From positions 47,121-111,120 of the forward strand of contig NZ_PDWM01000005.1 of assembly GCF_010093225.1 (NCBI RefSeq): DNA of 64,000 nucleotides, written 5' to 3'. A program made the position numbers and the translations under genes. Source of the DNA: Pseudoxanthomonas koreensis (lineage in GTDB: Bacteria; Pseudomonadota; Gammaproteobacteria; Xanthomonadales; Xanthomonadaceae). The notes beneath the pieces are model-generated. The model made no database searches, was not told the origin of the DNA, and saw nothing but the letters and a program-made list of their open reading frames with translations. Shown piece after piece: positions 55,808 through 64,000 of the stretch; the stretch's first letter is position 1; every line of letters begins with the position of its first letter.

Positions 55808-57562
55808 ATGGAAAAGAGGGGACGGGGCGCCAGGCGCCCGTGGCACTGGTTGCTTGCGATCGGCCTGTCGCTGCTCAGCGGCGGCGCGATGGCGCTTGGC
55901 CTTGGCCAGATCCGGGTGCTGTCGGCCCCGGGTCAGCCGCTGCTCGCTGAGATCCCGATCATCTCCAACGAGCCGGGCGAGCTGGAAAACGCGCGCGCGC
56001 GCCTGGCCTCGCCCGAGACCTTCGCCCGGGTCGGCCTGCAGCCGCCGACCGGGCTGGTCAACGACCTGCAGTTCGAGATCACCGCCGACGCCCAGGGCAG
56101 GGCGGTGGTGCGCGTCACCAGCAGCGCGCCGGTCGACGTGCCGGCGCTGGCCTTTCTGGTCGAGGTCGACTGGGGCCAGGGCCGGCTGGTGCGCGAGTAC
56201 TCGGCGCTGGTCGCCGCGCCGCAGACCGCCGCGGCGATCGAACAGCCGGTGATCGAAGCGCCGCAGGCGCTGCCTTCCGACGCCATCATCCGCGAGCCGG
56301 CCCCGGTGCCGGCACCGCCCGCCGCAGCCGCGCAGGTGGACACCGTGCCACCCGCGCCGGCGCCGCAGCCACCCGCTCCGGCACCCGCGCCGCGCCCGGC
56401 GCCCGCCATCGCCGCGCCGGGCGAGGCCCTGGTTCGGGTCGAGCGCGGCCAGACCCTGTCGCAGATCGCCGCCGGCATGGACCGCGGCGGCCACAGTTTC
56501 GACCAGGCCATGGTGGCGCTGCTGCGCGCCAATCCCGAGGCCTTCATCGGCGGCAACATCCACCGCCTGCGCAGCGGTGCGGTGCTGCGCATGCCGGCGA
56601 CAGCCGATTTCGAACAGGGCGATGCGGCCAGCGCCTCGGCGCTGGTGCGCGAGCAGACCGCGCAGTGGCGGCAGGCGGCGCGCCCGATCGTGCAGCCCGC
56701 CGACAGCGGCACCACGCCGGCGCCCGCGGCCACCGCTGCGGCACCTGCACCGGCGCCGGCCGCGCCGACCGCACCTGCCGCAACGGCAGGCGCGCGGCTG
56801 GAAATCGCACCGGCGGTCGCGGCCGCCGGTACCCAGGCGACTGAATCCGGACTTGGCGCCGGTGGCGAGGGCGACATGCTGGCAAACGAACAACTGCGCC
56901 AGGCCCGGGAAGACCTGGCCACGCGCGACTCGGAACTGCAGGAACTGCGCAGCCGGGTCGAGGAGATGGAGAAGCTGCAGCAGCAGCAGCTCAAGCTGAT
57001 CGAGATGAAGGACAGCGAGCTGGCCGCCGCGCAGCAGGCGCTGGCGCGCAGCAACACCGCCACCGCCGCGACGCCGGCGGGCGATGCGTCTACGCCGGCC
57101 TGGCTGTGGGGCGGCGCTGGCCTGCTGCTGCTCGCCGGGCTGGCCTGGTGGCTGGCGCGCCGGCCCAAGCCGATGCCGATCCCGGTCGCCCGCGGGCGCG
57201 GCTTCGATGCCGCCGAACTGGCCGCCGCGCTGCCGCAGGCGGCCGCGCCGGTGGTCGACGATGAAGACGATGACGACGACGCGCCCGTTCCCGCGCACGA
57301 CCCGCGCGACGAAGCGGCCACCTATCCGGCCGAGCAGCACCCGGACGACGCATCCGCGGTGCCGGCCTGGCACACCGGCGCCGCGATCGGCCTGGCGCCG
57401 CTGAACCCGGCACCGGCCGGCCGCGAGCGCCTGGAGCTGGCGATCGCCTACCTGGACCTGGGCGACGTGGACACCGCGCGCAGCCTGCTGCACGAAGTCG
57501 CCGCCGGCCAGGACCCGTCCGCGCGCGACGAAGCGGCCCAGCTGCTGCGCGAGATCGGCTGA
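55808..57562 (+). CDS. fimV: FimV/HubP family pole-organising protein
   Basis: A 584-residue inner-membrane protein linking type IV pili and polar signalling. It has a signal peptide, then the conserved FimV N-terminal domain ([22 protein letters not shown], residues about 31-52), a Pro/Ala-rich linker and a LysM-like domain ([16 protein letters not shown], about 207-262). A coiled coil covers about 357-417, a membrane helix about 431-453 ([18 protein letters not shown]), and an acidic region precedes the C-terminal FimV motif [20 protein letters not shown] (from about 537). It is shorter than Pseudomonas FimV (over 900 residues), mostly in the cytoplasmic part. Confidence 0.88.
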   Translation: MEKRGRGARRPWHWLLAIGLSLLSGGAMALGLGQIRVLSAPGQPLLAEIPIISNEPGELENARARLASPETFARVGLQPPTGLVNDLQFEITADAQGRAVVRVTSSAPVDVPALAFLVEVDWGQGRLVREYSALVAAPQTAAAIEQPVIEAPQALPSDAIIREPAPVPAPPAAAAQVDTVPPAPAPQPPAPAPAPRPAPAIAAPGEALVRVERGQTLSQIAAGMDRGGHSFDQAMVALLRANPEAFIGGNIHRLRSGAVLRMPATADFEQGDAASASALVREQTAQWRQAARPIVQPADSGTTPAPAATAAAPAPAPAAPTAPAATAGARLEIAPAVAAAGTQATESGLGAGGEGDMLANEQLRQAREDLATRDSELQELRSRVEEMEKLQQQQLKLIEMKDSELAAAQQALARSNTATAATPAGDASTPAWLWGGAGLLLLAGLAWWLARRPKPMPIPVARGRGFDAAELAAALPQAAAPVVDDEDDDDDAPVPAHDPRDEAATYPAEQHPDDASAVPAWHTGAAIGLAPLNPAPAGRERLELAIAYLDLGDVDTARSLLHEVAAGQDPSARDEAAQLLREIG

Positions 57563-57579
57563 GCGGACGAGCGGCGGCC

Positions 57580-58353
57580 ATGCGTTACGCCCTGGGCGTC
57601 GAATACGACGGCGGCGGCTTCCAGGGCTGGCAGGGACTGGGCCCGTCGGGCCCGCCGACCGTGCAGGCTGCGCTGGAACGCGCGCTGTCCTCGGTCGCCG
57701 ACCAGGCCATCACCGTCACCTGCGCCGGCCGCACCGACGCCGGTGTCCACGCCGAATGCCAGGTGGTGCATTTCGACAGCACCGCCGAACGCGATCCGCG
57801 TGCCTGGACCCTGGGCACCAGCGGCCGCCTGCCGCCGGCGGTGTGCGTGCGCTGGTGCGTGCCGGTGCCGCTGGAGTTCAACGCGCGCTTCTCCGCGCGC
57901 GCGCGCCGCTACCGCTACCGCCTGGTCAACCGCCAGGTGCGCCCGGCGCTGTACCGCTCGCTGCTGGCCTGGGAACGTCGTCCGCTGGACGCAGGGGCCA
58001 TGCACCGCGCCGCGCAGGCGCTGCTGGGCGAGAACGACTTCAATGCCTTCCGCACCGTGCACTGCCAGGCACCACACGCACGCCGCGACCTGCAGGAGAT
58101 CGTGGTGCGCCGGGTCGGCGAGGTGGTGGAGATCGAGGTCCAGGCCAATGCATTCCTCCATCACATGGTCCGCAATATCGTCGGCTCGCTGCTCGAGGTC
58201 GGCGCGGGAGCGCAGCCGGAAGGGTGGATCGGGGAACTGCTGGCCGGCCGCGACCGCACCCTGGCCGGACCGACGGCACCGCCGCAGGGGCTGGTCTTCC
58301 TGCGTCCGCTGTATCCGCCAGAATGGGGCCTGCCCGCGGAGGTGACCCTGTGA
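57580..58353 (+). CDS. truA: tRNA pseudouridine(38-40) synthase TruA
   Basis: A 257-residue pseudouridine synthase for the anticodon arm. The catalytic aspartate is in [19 protein letters not shown] near residue 53. Further motifs are [27 protein letters not shown] and the late [19 protein letters not shown]. The TGA overlaps the GTG of trpF (GTGA). Confidence 0.95.
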   Translation: MRYALGVEYDGGGFQGWQGLGPSGPPTVQAALERALSSVADQAITVTCAGRTDAGVHAECQVVHFDSTAERDPRAWTLGTSGRLPPAVCVRWCVPVPLEFNARFSARARRYRYRLVNRQVRPALYRSLLAWERRPLDAGAMHRAAQALLGENDFNAFRTVHCQAPHARRDLQEIVVRRVGEVVEIEVQANAFLHHMVRNIVGSLLEVGAGAQPEGWIGELLAGRDRTLAGPTAPPQGLVFLRPLYPPEWGLPAEVTL

Positions 58354-59003
58354 ACCGCACCCTCTACCGCACCCGGATCAAGTTCTGCGGCATGACCCGC
58401 CCGGGCGACGTGCGCCTGGCCGGCGAGCTGGGCGTGGACGCGGTCGGCTTCGTGTTCGCAGACGGCAGTCCGCGCCGGATCACGCCGGCCGAGGGGCGGC
58501 AGTTGCGCCTGGCGCTGGCGCCGATGGTCGGCGTGGTGGCGCTGTTCCGCGACAACACCGCCGCCGACGTGCGCGAGGTGGTGCGCCAGGTGCGCCCGGC
58601 GCTGCTGCAGTTCCATGGCGACGAGGACGACGCGTTCTGCCGCGGTTTCCGCGTGCCGTGGATGAAGGCCATCCCGATGGGCGGCGGCGAGGCGTGGGAC
58701 GCGCGCGCCTTGCAGCAGCGCTGGCCCAATGCCGACGGTTTCCTGTTCGATTCGCATGGCAAGGGGGGCGCCGGCGGCACCGGGCATGCGTTCGACTGGA
58801 GCCGGATCCCGACCGGGCTGCACCGGCCGTTCGTGCTGGCCGGAGGCATCACCCCGGACAACGTCCACGACGCGATCCTGGCCACGTTGCCGTGGGCGGT
58901 GGACGTGGCCAGCGGGATCGAGGCGGCACCGGGGATCAAGGACGGCGAGAAGATGCGGCGCTTCGTGGCTGAAGTGCGCAAGGCCGACTGCGCGGCCGAT
59001 TAG
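58350..59003 (+). CDS. trpF: Phosphoribosylanthranilate isomerase
   Basis: A 217-residue TIM-barrel enzyme in tryptophan synthesis. The catalytic cysteine is in [16 protein letters not shown] near residue 12, and the acid in [21 protein letters not shown] near 130. [12 protein letters not shown] and [20 protein letters not shown] complete it. GTG start coupled to truA. The usual next genes trpB and trpA are not present; a patatin gene follows. Confidence 0.95.
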   Translation: MNRTLYRTRIKFCGMTRPGDVRLAGELGVDAVGFVFADGSPRRITPAEGRQLRLALAPMVGVVALFRDNTAADVREVVRQVRPALLQFHGDEDDAFCRGFRVPWMKAIPMGGGEAWDARALQQRWPNADGFLFDSHGKGGAGGTGHAFDWSRIPTGLHRPFVLAGGITPDNVHDAILATLPWAVDVASGIEAAPGIKDGEKMRRFVAEVRKADCAAD

Positions 59004-59060
59004 CCCCTCCAGGCGTGGCCTGGCGGATGCGTTCGAACCCTTCGCCCTGGAATCCGCCTC

Positions 59061-60155
59061 ATGCCTGTTCCGCTGAGCAAGCGTCCCGCCAGAAAAGCAG
59101 CGAAATCCAGTGTCCGTGCGAAGGCGACCTCGCGCGCGCGGCGCGCGCCGCTGCGGGTCGACCTGGCGTTGCAGGGCGGCGGCGCGCACGGCGCCTTCAC
59201 CTGGGGCGTGCTCGACCGCCTGCTGGAAGAGGAGTGGCTGCAGATCGATGGCATCTCCGGCACCTCGGCCGGAGCGATGAACGCGGCGGTGCTGGTGGAT
59301 GGACTGGACCGGGGCGGGCGCGAGGGCGCGCGGCAGGCATTGGCCGCGTTCTGGCGCGCGGTGTCGGATGCGGCGCGCTTCAGCCCGCTGCAACGCGGGC
59401 CGCTGGACGTGCTGCTGGGCCGCTGGAGCCTGGAGGGCTCGCCGCTGTTCGTGGGCATGGACCTGGCTTCGCGGCTGTGGTCGCCGTACGACCTCAATCC
59501 GTTCGGGATCAATCCGCTGCGCGACATCCTGGAGCGCTCGATCGATTTCGAGGCGCTGGCGAACTCGAAGACGCGGCTGTTCATCACCGCCACCAACGTG
59601 CGTACCGGCCGTGGCCGGGTGTTCCGCAACGCCGAGCTGACCCCGGACGTGCTGCTGGCCTCGGCCTGCCTGCCGAACATGTTCCAGGCGGTGGAGCTGG
59701 ACGGCGAGTACTGGTGGGACGGCGGCTATTCCGGCAATCCGACCATCACCCCGCTGGTGCGCGATTGCGACTCCAACGACACGATCCTGGTGGCGATCAA
59801 TCCGGTCGAGCGCGAAGGGCGGCCGACCACCGCGCGCGAGATCCTCAACCGGATCAACGAGGTCTCGTTCAACGCCGGCCTGCTCAAGGAGCTGCGCATG
59901 ATCGCGATGCTGCGCCAGGTGGTGGACGCGGGCAATTGCGAGGGCGCGCGCTGGGCGCGGATGCGCATCCACCTGGTGCGCAACGAGCTGGCCGCCGAGC
60001 TGGATTCCTCGTCGAAGATGAATGCCGAATGGGCGTTCCTGACCATGCTGCACGCCGAGGGCCGGCGCGCGGCGGAGGCGTTCCTGGAGCGCGACGGCGG
60101 CAACCTGGGCAAGCGTTCGTCGGTGGACCTCGACGTGCTGCTGGACGGAGTCTGA
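59061..60155 (+). CDS. Patatin-like phospholipase
   Basis: A 364-residue serine acyl hydrolase. The oxyanion-hole GGGAHGAFTWGVLDRLL near residue 40, the nucleophile elbow GISGTSAGAMNA near 69 and the catalytic aspartate in WDGGYSGNPTI near 221 are all present. The N-terminal 32 residues are strongly basic (many K and R), without a signal peptide. It is 3 bases upstream of the permease gene. The substrate is unknown; PHB- or lipid-related roles are suggested for some relatives. Confidence 0.87.
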   Translation: MPVPLSKRPARKAAKSSVRAKATSRARRAPLRVDLALQGGGAHGAFTWGVLDRLLEEEWLQIDGISGTSAGAMNAAVLVDGLDRGGREGARQALAAFWRAVSDAARFSPLQRGPLDVLLGRWSLEGSPLFVGMDLASRLWSPYDLNPFGINPLRDILERSIDFEALANSKTRLFITATNVRTGRGRVFRNAELTPDVLLASACLPNMFQAVELDGEYWWDGGYSGNPTITPLVRDCDSNDTILVAINPVEREGRPTTAREILNRINEVSFNAGLLKELRMIAMLRQVVDAGNCEGARWARMRIHLVRNELAAELDSSSKMNAEWAFLTMLHAEGRRAAEAFLERDGGNLGKRSSVDLDVLLDGV

Positions 60156-60158
60156 GCC

Positions 60159-61613
60159 ATGGGGCTGCTCGGCATCCTCGTCGGCCTTGGCCTGCTGGTG
60201 TTCCTGTCCTATCGCGGCTGGAGCGTGCTGCTGCTGGCGCCGGCGGCGGCGCTGCTGGTGGCGCTGTTCTCGGGCGAGCCGCTGCTGGCGCACTGGACGA
60301 TCACCTTCATGTCCAGCGCCGCCGGTTTCATCGCCCAGTTCTTCCCGATCTTCCTGCTCGGTGCGCTGTTCGGGAAGCTGATGGAGGACAGCGGCTCGGT
60401 GTCGGCCATCGCCGCTTTCATGACCGAAAAGCTGGGCACGCGGCGGGCGATGCTGGCGGTGGTGCTGGCCGGTGCGCTGGTGACCTACGGCGGGGTCAGC
60501 CTGTTCGTGGCGTTCTTCGTGCTGGCGCCGATGGCCGCGGCGCTGTTCCGCAGCGCCGGCATCCCGCGGCGGCTGATGCCGGCGGCGCTGATGCTGGGCA
60601 CCGCCACCTTCACCATGTCGGCGATGCCGGGCACGCCGGCGATCCAGAACGCGATCCCGATGCCGTTCTTCGGCACCACGCCGTTCGCCGCGCCGGGCAT
60701 CGGCGTGATCGCCTCGGCGATCATGCTCGGCTTCGGGCTGTGGTGGCTGGGGCGGGCCGAAGCGCGCGCACGCGCGGCGGGCGAGGGTTTCGGCGACGCC
60801 TTGCCGCTGGCGTCCGATGCGGTCGCCAGCGACGGGCTGGTGCGCGAGCGCGCTTCGGTGGCGCAGGCCTTCGATCCGGCCGAGGTGGGCCGGGGTGCGC
60901 CGGAGGCGGGACGGCCGGCGCCGCTGGCGGCGTTTGCGCCGCTGGTGGTGGTGATCGCGGTGAACCTGCTGATGTCGCTGTTCGTGCTGCCGCGGATGGA
61001 CGTTGCGTTCCTGGCCGAGCCGCGTTTCGGCCCGACCACGCTGCCGGCGGTGGGCGGGGTGTGGTCGGTCTCGGTGGCGCTGGCCGCGGCGATCGTCGCG
61101 GTGGTCGCGCTCAATTTCCGCCGCTTCCCCGCGCTGCGTTCCACCGTGGACGCCGGCGCCAACGCTTCGGTGCTGCCGATCCTGGCAGTCGCCAGCCTGG
61201 TCGGCTTCGGTGCCGTGGTCGCGGCGATGCCGGCGTTCGCGCTGGTGCGCGACTGGGTGCTGGGCGTCGGCGGCGGGCCGCTGGTCTCGCTGGCGCTGGC
61301 GACCAACGTGCTGGCCGGGCTCACCGGCTCGGCCTCGGGCGGCCTGACCATCGCGCTCGATGCGCTGGGGCCGACGTTCATGGAGCTGGCCGAGTACACC
61401 GGCCTGTCGCCGGAGCTGATGCACCGGGTGGCGGTGATCGCCGCCGGCACGCTGGACAGCCTGCCGCACAACGGCGCGGTGATCACGCTGCTGGCGGTGT
61501 GTGGCTGCACCCATCGCGAGAGCTATCGCGACCTGGCCATGGCCGCCATCGTCGGGCCGATCCTGGCGCTGGTGGCGGTGATCGTGCTGGGGACGTTGTT
61601 CGGTTCGTTCTGA
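60159..61613 (+). CDS. GntP family permease
   Basis: A 484-residue transporter with about 12 hydrophobic segments. GntP-family features are the N-terminal LSYRGWSVLLLAPAAALLVALFSG, LVTYGGVSLFVAFFVLAPMA and the central MSAMPGTPAIQNAIPMPFFGTTPFAAPG. The end has IAAGTLDSLPHNGAVITLLAVCG. Family members carry gluconate or other hydroxy-acids; the substrate here is not known. It is probably co-transcribed with the patatin gene. Confidence 0.86.
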   Translation: MGLLGILVGLGLLVFLSYRGWSVLLLAPAAALLVALFSGEPLLAHWTITFMSSAAGFIAQFFPIFLLGALFGKLMEDSGSVSAIAAFMTEKLGTRRAMLAVVLAGALVTYGGVSLFVAFFVLAPMAAALFRSAGIPRRLMPAALMLGTATFTMSAMPGTPAIQNAIPMPFFGTTPFAAPGIGVIASAIMLGFGLWWLGRAEARARAAGEGFGDALPLASDAVASDGLVRERASVAQAFDPAEVGRGAPEAGRPAPLAAFAPLVVVIAVNLLMSLFVLPRMDVAFLAEPRFGPTTLPAVGGVWSVSVALAAAIVAVVALNFRRFPALRSTVDAGANASVLPILAVASLVGFGAVVAAMPAFALVRDWVLGVGGGPLVSLALATNVLAGLTGSASGGLTIALDALGPTFMELAEYTGLSPELMHRVAVIAAGTLDSLPHNGAVITLLAVCGCTHRESYRDLAMAAIVGPILALVAVIVLGTLFGSF

Positions 61614-61685
61614 GGTGCGCGGCCGAGGCCCGGCGCCGCGTGAAGCGGGGTGCGCGGCAGGGCAGCCGCCGCATGGCACGTGGAT

Positions 61686-62066
61686 TCAGGCGCTGCGCTT
61701 GCCCGACGTCGTCGGAAACTGCGCCTCCACCAGGTTCAGCAGCAGGCGCCGGGTCTGCTTGCCGCCGAGACGGTAGGCCATCAGCAGGCGGCGTTCGTCC
61801 GGGTCGTGGACCAGTTCGGCGTCCACCGCCGGGACGTCTTCGACCTCGGCCAGGAAGGCGACCGGGCCGCGGCCGGTCGCCAGCCATTCGAAGCACACCC
61901 CGGTGACCTGGGCCAGCCGCTCCAGCCGCGAACTGGCCGGCAGCGCGCCCACCGAGCATTCCCAGTTGGCCACCGCGCCGCGGGTCACGCCCAGGCGCGC
62001 GGCAAGCGCCTCCTGCGACAAGCGCGCACGCTGGCGGGCAACGCGGATCCGCATCGAGATCTTCAT
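61686..62066 (-). CDS. XRE-family transcriptional regulator
   Basis: A 126-residue DNA-binding protein. The N-terminal helix-turn-helix (residues about 3-60) reads ARLSQEALAARLGVTRGAVANWE and is followed by LPASSRLERLAQVTGVCFEWLATG, typical of phage-like repressors. GGGGGA lies a few bases before the ATG. It faces the HlyD gene across a 292-base gap that contains an inverted repeat close to this gene. A role controlling the adjacent bacteriocin-like locus is inferred from position. Confidence 0.82.
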   Translation of the reverse strand: MKISMRIRVARQRARLSQEALAARLGVTRGAVANWECSVGALPASSRLERLAQVTGVCFEWLATGRGPVAFLAEVEDVPAVDAELVHDPDERRLLMAYRLGGKQTRRLLLNLVEAQFPTTSGKRSA

Positions 62067-62093
62067 GGGTTCCCCCGCACGTCCCCTGTGCAG

Positions 62094-62116
62094 TACGGAG
62101 AGGGTATCGCTCCGTA
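62094..62116. promoter_or_regulatory. Probable operator for the XRE regulator
   Basis: TACGGAG and CTCCGTA form a perfect 7-base inverted repeat separated by 9 bases, 27 bases upstream of the regulator's ATG. The spacing fits a helix-turn-helix dimer site and suggests autoregulation. The rest of the 62067-62358 gap holds no gene I can support. Confidence 0.5.
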
Positions 62117-62358
62117 TGGTTGCGCCGCAATGGGACAAAGGGACGCAAGCGATACTGGCGCAAGGCCGTACACGTGCGCTTGCATGCGCTCGCCCAGCCC
62201 TGTCCCGCGTGGGTGCTGCGGCGGGATGCAAGTGATATTGGCTGCATCCACCCCCGTGCATGGCTTGATGGATGCGCTGCCCGTGGCGAGCATCGGAGCG
62301 CCCCCTGCTTCGGAATCGAAGCGTGGACGGGTGATCGCCAGGGAACGGGAAGGAAACG

Positions 62359-63594
62359 ATGCAGGAGCTGTTCCGCAAGGAAGCGCTGGAGGCGCGCGGC
62401 ACGAGTTGGCTCGGCGCGATATCGCTGGCCCAGCCGTTGCGGCTGTGGCTGTTGACCCTGCTCGCGGCACTGGCGGCGCTGGCCGTCGCCGCTTTCCTGG
62501 CCCTGGGGACCTACACCCGTCGCTCCACCGTGGTCGGCCAGCTGGTGCCCGTGCAAGGCCTGGCTACCGTGCTCGCGCCCGCCACGGGCGTCGTCGGCCG
62601 CCTCGATGTCCGCGAAGGCCAGCGCGTGGATGCCGGCCAGGCCTTGGCCATCGTGGCGATGCCGCGTGCGACCCCCGCGGCGGGAGATACCCAGGCGGCG
62701 CTGGAGACGCGCCTGGCCCAGCGCCAGGCCGGCCTGCAGTCGGCGCAGGACGCCCAGCAAGAACAACTGCAGGCCCAGGCCGACGGCCTGCGCCGGCAAC
62801 TGGTTTCGGCACGCCGCGAACTGGCCCAGACCGAAGCCGAAGTCTCGACCCGCCAGGCGCAGGCGCGGATTGCCGCCCAAACCCTGCAACGCCTGCACCA
62901 GCTGCGCGACAGCCGCTACGTGAGCCTGCTGCAGATCGAGCAGCAGCAATCGGCCGCGCTGGATTACGCCGGCCAGGTGCAGGCCCTGCAGCGCCAGGCC
63001 AGCGCCGCGCACCGCGCCATCGCCCAGTTGGAGCAGGCGCTGCGCGAACTGCCCGGGCAGCAACAGGTCGTGGCCGCAACCCTGCAGCGCGACCTCGCCT
63101 CGCTGGAGCAGGAGCGCGTACAGACCCAGGCCCAGGGTGTGCTGGCGGTGAGCGCTCCGGTGGATGGCGTGGTGGCGACCCAACTGGTCAAGCCGGGCCA
63201 AGCGGTGCAGGCCGGCCAGCCGCTGCTGAGCCTGCTGCCGGGCGACGGCAGGCTGGAAGCGGAGCTGCTGGCGCCCAGCCGGGCCATTGGCTTCATCGCG
63301 CCGGGCGACCGCGTGCTGCTGCGCTACCAGGCCTATCCGTACCAGAAGTTCGGCCACCACGCCGGCACGGTAGCGCGGATCAGCCGCAGCGCGCTGGGCG
63401 GCGGCGAAGCAGGCGAACCGTACTACCGCGTCACCGTGGCCCTGGCCGAGCAGGCGGTGACCGCCTACGGCCGGCCCGAACCGCTCAGGCCTGGAATGCT
63501 GCTGGACGCGGACATCCTGGGCGAGGAGCGGCGGCTGATCGAATGGGTGTTCGAGCCGCTTTATTCGCTTAGGGGCAAGGTGGGGGGTGTTTGA
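62359..63594 (+). CDS. HlyD/CvaA family secretion fusion protein
   Basis: A 411-residue periplasmic adaptor of the type that works with peptide-exporting ABC transporters. One membrane helix (about residues 29-51) is followed by a biotinyl-lipoyl-like half (VLAPATGVVGRLDVREGQRVDAG near 73), a long Gln/Ala-rich coiled coil (about 110-255), then the second lipoyl half (VSAPVDGVVATQLVKPGQAV) and a beta-barrel with RVLLRYQAYPYQKFGHHAG, a pattern typical of CvaA-type proteins. AAGGAAACG precedes the ATG. The partner ABC transporter with C39 peptidase is not in the window. Confidence 0.88.
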   Translation: MQELFRKEALEARGTSWLGAISLAQPLRLWLLTLLAALAALAVAAFLALGTYTRRSTVVGQLVPVQGLATVLAPATGVVGRLDVREGQRVDAGQALAIVAMPRATPAAGDTQAALETRLAQRQAGLQSAQDAQQEQLQAQADGLRRQLVSARRELAQTEAEVSTRQAQARIAAQTLQRLHQLRDSRYVSLLQIEQQQSAALDYAGQVQALQRQASAAHRAIAQLEQALRELPGQQQVVAATLQRDLASLEQERVQTQAQGVLAVSAPVDGVVATQLVKPGQAVQAGQPLLSLLPGDGRLEAELLAPSRAIGFIAPGDRVLLRYQAYPYQKFGHHAGTVARISRSALGGGEAGEPYYRVTVALAEQAVTAYGRPEPLRPGMLLDADILGEERRLIEWVFEPLYSLRGKVGGV

Positions 63595-63681
63595 TCCTCA
63601 CTGCAGCGACGAGATTGCCGGGTGTTTTCCCGGTCCCATGGCGCAGGGTGTGCGCGAATCCATGATCAAGGAGGAAGGGAT

Positions 63682-63843
63682 ATGCGTGAATTGAGCATTG
63701 ATGACCTGCATGCAGTGAGTGGTGGACTTGAAAAATGCGAGATGTCGACTGCCACGAAAGTGGAGCTCACTGTCATCACGGTGATCAGTCCACTGATCGG
63801 GCTGGCGGCAATCGCTGCCTACTATGCAAACAGGGACTGCTGA
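63682..63843 (+). CDS. Double-glycine-leader bacteriocin/microcin-like precursor
   Basis: A 53-residue peptide. The leader MRELSIDDLHAVSGG fits the double-glycine type (MRELxxxE/DxxxVSGG) cut by C39-peptidase ABC transporters. The predicted 38-residue core begins LEKCEMSTATK, contains a hydrophobic run VITVISPLIGLAAIAAYYA with GxxxA-like spacing and ends NRDC. Its two cysteines (core positions 4 and 38) could form a disulfide that ties both ends. AAGGAGG lies 8 bases before the ATG, the strongest Shine-Dalgarno in the window. Base use is more AT-rich than neighbours. It follows hlyD by 87 bases. No similarity to a named bacteriocin is claimed. Confidence 0.78.
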   Translation: MRELSIDDLHAVSGGLEKCEMSTATKVELTVITVISPLIGLAAIAAYYANRDC

Positions 63844-63941
63844 TGAATTATTTTCGAGTAGAGCAAAGGAGTTCGACGTCCCCCCGGTTTTGAGTAGCAC
63901 GGCGAACTGGAGTCCAATTCCCCAAAGCGAGGAGATTGGAC

Positions 63942-64000
63942 GTGAAGAAGCGCTTTTCCGAAGAGCAGATCATCGGCTTCCTGCGTGAGGCCGAGGCCGG
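63942..64000 (+). mobile_element. IS3-family transposase OrfA, 5' part only
   Basis: A GTG start after GAGGAG opens MKKRFSEEQIIGFLREAEAG, the typical N-terminus of IS3-family (IS407-like group) OrfA proteins. The frame runs off the end of the window. The left inverted repeat probably lies at about 63868-63896, where the CCCCCCGGTTTTGAGTAGCA stretch has the look of an IS3 terminus; the exact end cannot be fixed without the right end. Confidence 0.8.

Overview
The window is chromosomal DNA of very high GC content (roughly 70% by eye). Gene orders and protein features point to the Xanthomonadaceae/Lysobacteraceae (Lysobacter, Luteimonas, Pseudoxanthomonas, Stenotrophomonas group): rpoE-rseA-mucD followed by lepA-lepB-rnc-era-recO, a mltG-tmk-holB-pilZ operon, metG/mrp/dcd neighbours, asd-fimV-truA-trpF, a large TonB-dependent receptor, and many intergenic GTAG-type REP pairs. 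Almost everything is core housekeeping, densely packed with ATGA/GTGA/TTGA overlaps. No rRNA, tRNA or CRISPR array was seen.

Layout. 1-6 kb: pabB, then mltG-tmk-holB-pilZ and an exported beta-sandwich protein. 6-8 kb: a FadJ-type beta-oxidation enzyme on the minus strand. 8.3-17.4 kb: a sigma-E-type promoter, rpoE, its anti-sigma factor, a MucD/DegP lipoprotein protease, then lepA, lepB, a DUF4845 protein, rnc, era and recO. 17.5-22.6 kb: an acetyltransferase/nitrilase pair, a PAP2 phosphatase/glycosyltransferase pair and xseA. 22.7-31.6 kb: queG divergent from nnr-tsaE-amiC-mutL, then a DUF1684 lipoprotein and a TraB/GumN protein. 31.7-42.1 kb: metG and an RnfB-like ferredoxin, a DUF2147 protein, a TPR-sulfotransferase convergent with a TonB-dependent receptor, then mrp and dcd. 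The receptor carries a perfect in-frame 300-bp tandem duplication. 42.1-48.7 kb: HIT protein, dienelactone hydrolase, rimO, greB, a DUF853 ATPase and an MltD-like transglycosylase. 48.7-49.5 kb: a gene-free block of structured repeats. 49.5-61.6 kb: psd, SCO1, prmB, aroC, a 2-hydroxyacid dehydrogenase, asd, fimV, truA, trpF, a patatin and a GntP permease.

The last 2.4 kb is accessory. An XRE repressor with a likely operator faces an HlyD/CvaA-type fusion protein. Next comes a 53-residue double-glycine-leader peptide with a strong Shine-Dalgarno, then the left part of an IS3-family element cut by the window end. This looks like the edge of an undescribed class II bacteriocin/microcin locus whose ABC transporter is not in the window.

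Two kinds of small repeated elements stand out. Nine copies of a roughly 135-bp GTAG REP pair sit between genes, and four protein-coding genes take their TAG stop codon from a copy. Separately, two inverted copies of a 127-bp element at 48.9-49.4 kb fold as a three-way junction, with compensatory base changes between copies; this is the best candidate here for an undescribed structured RNA or DNA element.
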